This document shows, in pieces, positions 57,756 to 64,000 of a DNA stretch of 64,000 nt. This DNA comes from Xylogone sp. PMI_703. Its lineage: Eukaryota; Ascomycota; Leotiomycetes. Where the stretch lies: NCBI GenBank assembly GCA_021399445.1, contig JAJTUQ010000004.1:5952001-6016000 (forward strand). The letters run 5' to 3'. Under the pieces are notes generated by a model. The model saw only the letters and a list, made by a program, of their open reading frames with translations, ran no database searches and was not told the origin of the DNA. Positions within the stretch are counted from its first letter, which is position 1, and each line of letters begins with the position of its first letter. A program made the position numbers and the translations under genes.

Positions 57756-59444
57756 CTACTCTTTGTTTAACTTGGCTCGAATTTTGGCCCCCAATATGTA
57801 AAAAGTGTATGGAATAAAGACCATCGCAAGACCAATGAAAGCAAGCAACCATGACGCCCATTGTAGACCAAGCGTGTTGTACATTTGAGTAATAAATAGA
57901 GGGAAGGCTGCACCGCCTCCAGATCGTAGAAACACCTTAGCAGCTAGAGCAGACGCTGCATATCTTTGATATGAGTCAATGATGTAGTTATTGACTGAGT
58001 AATAGCAAAGAACCATGCCGAAGCCAAAAGCAATGCCGGATGAAGCTGGTCCAACCCAGATGATGTGCTTGAAAGACGTCGCACCGAGAATGAAGAGTGA
58101 GATAGGAATGAATGGAGCCCCGATCAAGGCACCGATTAGCCGATCCTCGGGCTTCGGATCCCGCACATCTATGATACTTCTAAAATGATTTTCTATGAAA
58201 GGCGTTGCAACGAGCGCAAAGCCAGCGCCGATTAGAATCGGGATGAACATCAATCCAATGATGCCGTCGTTGTAGTTGTAAAGCTTGCCAAAGATGACAG
58301 GATAGGCAAAGAAAAAGGCATATAGCATCGCGTAGATCAACACTATATACATACACATGAGATCTAGAACGGGTTCTGTGATCATCATAATGATAGGTCG
58401 AATTAAACTGGTTCGGATAATATCGGAGAGCGTAAGCTTGGCCTTCTCCTGTTCGGTGATTATGGACATGTTTCCTGTCTCTTCGCGAAGTTTAGCAGCC
58501 CGTCGTTTGAGTATAACTGGAGCATAAGTCTCTGGTATAAGGCCAACAATAATTAGCATCACACCAGCAAAGGCCATGTTGACCCAGAAGAACAGATCCA
58601 GACGGTGGGTGCCGACGTTGATCCAACCACAGACGATTGGCCCAATAACAGGGCCACAGTAAGGAGCTGCAGCAAAATATGCGATTGCCATCCCACGATC
58701 CTTGACGTTCCAGACGTCGGCTATTGTCCCACCCGCAAGGGCTAGACCGGAGGATGAGAATACGCCGCACAAGAACCTGCAAGCAAGCAGACCGCCAATA
58801 TTCGGCGATAAAGCACATGGGATATTGAAGATGACATATAACCCAAATGAGATTATGTAGACTGGTCTTCTACCTATGATTTCGGAGAGGGGAGACCAGA
58901 GAAGAGGCCCTACTGCAAAACCACAAACCATGATCGAGCATGTAAGAATGGCAACTTCGAGCGAGACATTATACTTTTCCATAATCAGGCTAAGACCACC
59001 AGTGACGATGGATGAACCAAAGGCGATACAAAGAACCAGGATCGATGCGATGAACGTAACGTACCATCGATACCATCGAGGCCAGTTCTGGGGGTTCTCG
59101 GGGTCATCAATGGTGAATGTCACAAACTCAGCAGCCTCAGGAGCCTTTTCCAAGTCGTTGTCAGAGCCGATATCATTGCTAACTCGTATTCTTCGCCCCG
59201 TTGATACCCTCGATCGAATTTGTTGTAATGCCTCTTCAGGGACAATGCCGGTTGAGGTTTCAAGTGTGTATTCTTCAGGGAAGACGGGATCATCTTCCCG
59301 GCCAACTACGGGATAGTTGATATCTAAAGGTGGTATATTTTCTGATACTCCTAAATTATATAGGGATTGTCGCGTTTCGGTTCTCAGTAGATAGGGTAGT
59401 GGATCGCTGCCGACTTCGGACTCATCGGGGAGTGAAGGAGACAT
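57756..59444 (-). CDS. MFS transporter, DHA1 (drug:H+ antiporter) family
   Basis: Proton-coupled plasma-membrane exporter of the 12-helix DHA1 family, which moves drugs, polyamines or metabolites. Single exon, 562 aa. A hydrophilic N-terminus of about 120 residues ends in the family motif DDPENPQNWPRWYRWY. Twelve membrane helices follow. The signature between helices 2 and 3 is SPLSEIIGRRPVY, and motif C-like GPVIGPIVCGW is in helix 5. A central loop has RRAAKLREETGN. SYQRYAASALAAKVFLRSGGGAAFPLF near the C-terminus is typical of this branch. The substrate cannot be predicted. Position next to a Zn2Cys6 regulator and esterases fits a catabolic or detoxification role. Confidence 0.93.
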   Translation of the reverse strand: MSPSLPDESEVGSDPLPYLLRTETRQSLYNLGVSENIPPLDINYPVVGREDDPVFPEEYTLETSTGIVPEEALQQIRSRVSTGRRIRVSNDIGSDNDLEKAPEAAEFVTFTIDDPENPQNWPRWYRWYVTFIASILVLCIAFGSSIVTGGLSLIMEKYNVSLEVAILTCSIMVCGFAVGPLLWSPLSEIIGRRPVYIISFGLYVIFNIPCALSPNIGGLLACRFLCGVFSSSGLALAGGTIADVWNVKDRGMAIAYFAAAPYCGPVIGPIVCGWINVGTHRLDLFFWVNMAFAGVMLIIVGLIPETYAPVILKRRAAKLREETGNMSIITEQEKAKLTLSDIIRTSLIRPIIMMITEPVLDLMCMYIVLIYAMLYAFFFAYPVIFGKLYNYNDGIIGLMFIPILIGAGFALVATPFIENHFRSIIDVRDPKPEDRLIGALIGAPFIPISLFILGATSFKHIIWVGPASSGIAFGFGMVLCYYSVNNYIIDSYQRYAASALAAKVFLRSGGGAAFPLFITQMYNTLGLQWASWLLAFIGLAMVFIPYTFYILGAKIRAKLNKE

Positions 59445-62400
59445 GTTTATTCAATTTATAGGAAGAATCCCGTGAATGGTTTATAAGTGAATATAATACT
59501 GTTAAGACTTAACTTATTGTACATGTTATTAAGTACTTGTATCTTATATATAGTTTTATCTTTACCTTTAGGGTGAGCATGGAAATAATTCGTTTAGGAC
59601 TATGTCTGTCGGGGTTAACTCGGCATCTATCAATTGGCTAACATTGCCGTAATTGACTAGGAGAAATTTCGCTACAATGATGTCATTTCTGCCTCCCGCT
59701 AAGTCGAACACCCCATGGCAAAGCACGGTAGTTTCGAAAAAAAAAGTGGCCCATAAACATAAATACCGCAAACTTTGCACCTACGGTATTTGAACTCGGC
59801 CCGGAGAAAATGCGACACTAATACGGCGATGTAGAGATCAAGGCTGGCATCCCCATGGAAAGTCTAGGCTCTTATTCCAAACACCGAGTTCTTAAAATAC
59901 TACCACGTCTTGTTACATTATACTAGCCTTGGTGATAAAGCAGAGAGATACCTTAGACCATCTGATCCTCTTCTTGAGCTGTATGCTTAGCTCGTCGATG
60001 TGGTCCACCCCTTTATGAACTAACCACTAATTTTCTGAGCGGCACTTCTAGTAATGATGTGCTCACACCTGAAAATTTTCTCATTATGAGCTATAGCACC
60101 GTCGTTTCTAGACTTCAAGTTTGTCTGCTGCGATCAGGGGACCTTCAAGTTATACAGAAGGTAGACCAGGCTGTCTTAAGTGCGCGAATGGTGCACCTTA
60201 TTATCATGATATAACTTACTAAACTCCAGCTACTTGTATATAGAAAGCTAAGATAAACTACTGTTGAATTTTCTGAAATAATTTCACTTACTTGGCTACT
60301 AGATAATGCTACCTCTAATTTAAGTTCATGGCTTTATGAATATATGAAACGAATAAATATTGTTATCCGGTTTAATTCCTTGGTTCTACAACTGTTAATA
60401 AGCAATACTGCTACTACAGTATTGCTTTGCCTCACATCTTTTGGATAAATGAAGCAGGACCCAACAAATTTGCACCCTTCATTCTTGGAACCCAGATTGC
60501 CTATAGCCTTTAGGAAAGTGTATGTATACAAATGACTTGAGAGCTATATTGTACGCATTACGCTACATTTCCAAAATTGCCCTCCTTGTTGATATTATCG
60601 GAGACACACTTACTTGTATCCCCCGCTCTTACCTTCCTCGGCGTCTTCCTAACACCAATTAGGTCTTCACCGCCTTGATTTAGGTCTAATAAAGTGGTAA
60701 TAGTTGCTCGTTTCTGTCCTGTACTATAAATAACTGTTATGATGTCCCCATTTCCACCAGCTCACCACCAGACTACCTAGCACGTAGATTACTAACGGTA
60801 CTTTTCATTCCATCTCCTGATCCACGGCTTCAGTGGCTCTAGGCGCAATAATAAACTGGCTGTAGGAGTCATCCCGAGTAGCAGTATGATAGCAGCTTTT
60901 CAGAAGCCAACACTTCAAGCAATATAAAGGTCATATTCAAGGGCAAGAGCATACTCTGTGAAAGCACCCTGAGGAACTCAAACTATGGAAAGCAGTTGCT
61001 AAGCTGCTAGGTTCTAAGGTTTAGATATTTATGCTAATGACTACAACTATAATGCTATATCTGTTAGATCAATAACTGAGTTGTGAGAGTGGTTGATTAG
61101 AGCGAGGTATTCCTATGGAGGAGCAAGAAGAATTGAGGTGAAAATTTTGAGGCATATAGGCTGTGAAGGGGCATAAATGCCTCAATTTTCACCGGGACAA
61201 GGTATAAATAGAGAGAGAGTCACTCAATGTCCTCAATGCGGTAAAGGAACTCACGTGGCAGTTCCGCTAGGTAAAAGCGGAGTAAGTACGTACGTACATA
61301 AGTATAAAACAATGGCAGGATCACGGGACCTCAGCTAATAATAGCAGTGTGTCCCTGTTGCCAACGATTTCTGAATGCCATGTTCAATGATGTCAACGTG
61401 ATATTTGACGAGCGGTGAAGTCACATATACTATCTATGTCGCCTGAATGGAATATTTGCGGTTTAATCGATTCCCTTTACCTCCCGCAAAGGCTGTACGT
61501 GCCCGATGTCACCCAAGTCTTCCTAACCTAGTCATGGCAACGGCTATGCGTCAACCCGTCCACTCATGATCTTCCGGTATAGTGTCTGACCTAGAAAATT
61601 GTTAGAAAGTGGGCCATGGATGCCTAATACAGACGTGTCATTACCGACTGACAGAAACACTACTACAACTTCAGGCCTTCGTTAGCGATAAGAGCCTAAA
61701 ACTGCCCTATAATTACAGTGGCCTTCAGGCTATTGACTGTAATGCGCTGTAAATTTAGTGAGCTTCAGGCACTGAGTTCACTAGATTGCCTATAATATTC
61801 ACATCTCATAGCATAACCAATAATGCTGCATCTAGAGGCACCAACTGGCCCACTTTCACATTTTCCAGGTCAGACACTGTGCCCGGGAACCAATCGTATC
61901 CGGTAAAATTGCCCAGCCGCGATCCCTTTGTTCGCGTTCCTTTGCCTCCTACGCTACGTTGCACCACAGGTCCCTTACAACCAATATATCCATTAAGTTT
62001 AGCCTGGATCGCCGTTTACATTTGTCCATCTTTTATTCCCTTTTTTATCCCTTTCCACCCTTTCTACGCTTTCCTCAGTTTATCGGTCGCCCGTCAAGTC
62101 TTGTCTGAACTTACGCTTTTACCTTTTCCCCTTCCCAAAAGATCATCCATACTTCGTGTTTAATTCTTGGCATGGAGAACATTTGCTGACTTGATTGTGG
62201 TTTGGGCAACATACACAGAAAGCCGGGGAGGATCAGGCATCTAAGCGTTTGCCCGCAACCAGCTAGTTCCGGAGCCGCAAACCTCCCATTCTAGTTTTGC
62301 TGTTGCTACACGTGGCCCGAATAATTTGTCCAGCGGGCATGGATGTGAACATTCAGATGCTGTGTTCTTAACGAATTTGGTACGGAGTAGGATCAGATGA

Positions 62401-62871
62401 AATCCGAACTCCTGTAACGTTGTCGCAGTCATAGTATAACCAATCGGATCCTCCGCCAAGGGGCCAGTTGCGGGAGTGGGGCTGTATTGCCGTAGCTTGC
62501 GGAAAGGGCTCAACGCCAAAAGCTTAAACCAACTGACTCGCCGCCTTCTCGGCTCCAGAGTGGAGGGGTAGAGGGGTCACCCTGGCCATCGGTCAAAAAG
62601 AATGGAGACATCGGTGCAAAAATCAGAGGTTTATTCAATAATACACCGAAAGCAAAAGAGTTCCTCTAAAACGCAAAAACTCCTACATATCTCTCTTTCT
62701 GTTGTGATACCGAAGTAAAAGCGGCAACTTCGACTCTCTCACTAGCTCCAATACCAACAACACCAACACCAGAAGGAGCGATGACTTGTGATAAGATGAG
62801 TGTTATAAAGTAGTTAAGAATTAGATCATTATTATCGTGAATTTGAAACACAAAACAGTTTATCAAGTCGC
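59445..62871. other. 3.4-kb gene-poor AT-rich region
   Basis: No supported gene. It contains a hairpin at 61137-61194, a loosely repeated CTTCAGGC motif (61663-61770) and scattered short frames without motifs. It may include decayed transposon sequence. The left end is the promoter side of the MFS gene. Confidence 0.4.
61137..61194. repeat. Imperfect inverted repeat (hairpin)
   Basis: The arm ggtgaaaattttgaggcat faces atgcctcaattttcacc across about 20 bases. The arms pair fully except for a two-T bulge on the left. Confidence 0.6.
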
Positions 62872-64000
62872 TTACGAGAGGGAGAGAGCCTTTTCGAACA
62901 TCTCTGCCAATGCAATCATCTTCTCTTCTTGAAATCTACGACCCACGAGTTGTAATCCGATTGGCGTACCGTGTTGAAGGTGAGGATCATCTAAGCACCT
63001 ATCAGTAAGTCTCCTTGTGGATAGATACATGCGTACATTGCTCCCAGATTGCCTTGTCTTTCTCATTTCTAGGCTGATAATCCTGCTCGATCTTGTCAAC
63101 TTCGGCATCTAGCTTGGATACTGGAATTACGACGGCGGTATAATCAAGAGTGTTGACCCAAGGGTTGTAACCTAATATTATTAACCCATCTTTCACTCTC
63201 AGGGAATGAGCGAGGGACTTGCCAACATCAGCCTCTTTACCCAACTGAAAAGCGGCGTATGGAGCGGTAGGTGTTAAGATGGCATCCACCGGTCTGCCAG
63301 AAGTAGTTAACGTTGCGGTACTATTCCAGTAGTCCATGTATTCCTTTTGATATTGTCGCTGATTAGTATTGTTCTTGAAGATCACGTCGGCAGTCTTCGG
63401 TGCACTTGGTTTGTAACCAAAGTACTCCGCTACCCTATGATGGAGTGGTTCACCAGACAAACCAATATGGTGGTGAATGTCTAATCCCCCATCAGATGTG
63501 TAGGCTTCGATCTATCCATTTCAAGTCAGTATATGGGCCGGTAATACACAGACCCTGACGTACCGCGATCGCGAGCCCTCTTGCATGGGACGGCGGATTC
63601 CAGTTGATGGTTTCATGACCGAGTTTATGGATCAGTGATTTGACTTCCTCCATGGCTCGTTTGATTGGTGGTAGAGGGCTGATCACCCCGTCGTCGGCGT
63701 AAATACCAAATGTCAGTTTACTGCCATCCCTTGGTGGCATCGTGGCAATTTCTTCTCGCCAGGGCAAGTCCACGACGGCAGGGTCAAGAAGCCATGGCTG
63801 TTGGCTCAGTGTAGCTTGTAACATAAGCTTCAGAGCACTCGCAGTTGAAGCCAACAACCCACAAACGGAGGGTACCAAGTTTTGGCCAGGCATGCTGGTG
63901 GCTACACCTGCGTATGGCAGGCGGCCGTATGAGGGTCGGATGGCATAAAGCCCATTAAAAGCTGCAGGAATACTAGGCTCAACGTTCAGCAGCCACCCAA
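62872..64000 (-). CDS. Amidase signature family protein, C-terminal part
   Basis: Hydrolyses amides such as acetamide to acid and ammonia; fungal general amidase/acetamidase type. Visible exons: 63972..63564, 63511..63037 and 62990..62872, about 334 residues. The N-terminal half, with the Ser-Ser-Lys catalytic triad, lies beyond base 64000. The bases just right of 63972 read as an intron end (a GCTGAAC branch site and TAG). Family landmarks: IPAAFNGLY, RPSYGRLPYAG, ALKLMLQ, the DAILTPTAPYAAF segment, NTLDYTAVVIPVSKLD, and HGTPIGLQLVGRRFQEEKMIALAE. The last acceptor (62991) is chosen because it rebuilds a Y-D-P...H-G-T-P-I-G-L-Q-L join. A stop follows SLS at 62872; a further 3' exon is less likely. 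Confidence 0.9.

Noticed and set aside
59770..59835. tRNA-like T-loop box (gagttcaaatac) on the minus strand
   Set aside because: The flanking bases do not form a 5-bp T-stem or an acceptor stem.
61786..62163. 125-codon plus-strand frame
   Set aside because: Pro/Leu/Phe-rich composition, no motif, in a repeat-poor AT-rich gap.
62666..62866. Possible extra 3' exon of the amidase gene
   Set aside because: The conserved amidase C-terminus already ends at a stop codon at 62872, and the extra peptide is not family-like.

Overview
This window is nuclear DNA of a filamentous ascomycete (Pezizomycotina). Genes are separated by 0.2-4 kb and carry short introns of about 46-90 bp, with GT/AG borders and CTAAC- or CTGAC-like branch sites. 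The protein set is typical of the group: a Zn2Cys6 regulator, GPI-anchored wall proteins, a GMC oxidoreductase, a DHA1 transporter and a fungal HNH protein. A Leotiomycete-like genome is a guess from protein flavour only. There is no rRNA, CRISPR array or bacterial-style operon. Exon borders below were worked out by hand from reading frame, splice consensus and family conservation.

Layout. 1-3.4 kb: an ATRIP/UvsD-type checkpoint protein (minus strand, cut by the left edge), head to head with CDP-diacylglycerol synthase. 3.8-17 kb: a surface and secretion block with a Ser/Gly-rich GPI protein, a GMC oxidoreductase, a GPI-type GH128 glucanase, a nucleoside hydrolase and a small Cys-rich secreted protein. 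17.5-42.6 kb: a housekeeping block with the BMS1 GTPase, a vacuolar Ca2+/H+ exchanger, a mitochondrial PDK-type kinase, a SNF2/RING ATPase, ESF1, a Gfo/Idh/MocA dehydrogenase, peroxisomal 3-ketoacyl-CoA thiolase and the spliceosomal SmE protein. 43.5-64 kb: an accessory block with two short-chain dehydrogenases, a frameshifted HNH pseudogene, a carboxylesterase, a tannase/feruloyl esterase pseudogene, a Zn2Cys6 regulator, a DHA1 transporter and an amidase cut by the right edge. It also holds two MITE-like elements with TA-flanked inverted repeats.

How the genes fit together. BMS1 and ESF1 both act in 18S rRNA/40S maturation. SmE acts in splicing, and CDP-DAG synthase and thiolase in lipid synthesis and breakdown. 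The secreted block suits wall remodelling and nutrient scavenging. In the accessory block, the esterase, tannase, SDR, regulator and transporter together look like a decaying catabolic cluster for plant or aromatic esters; this is inference from composition only.

The clearest unusual signals are: a tannase/feruloyl esterase broken by a -1 frameshift and a TGG-to-TAG change that removes its catalytic Asp and His; an HNH gene readable only through two frame changes; a 544-bp TA-flanked MITE carrying a 23-bp minisatellite; a second, about 200-bp TA-flanked element; and six CCG-led motifs phased at exactly 10 bp upstream of an SDR gene. I found no convincing new multi-gene system.
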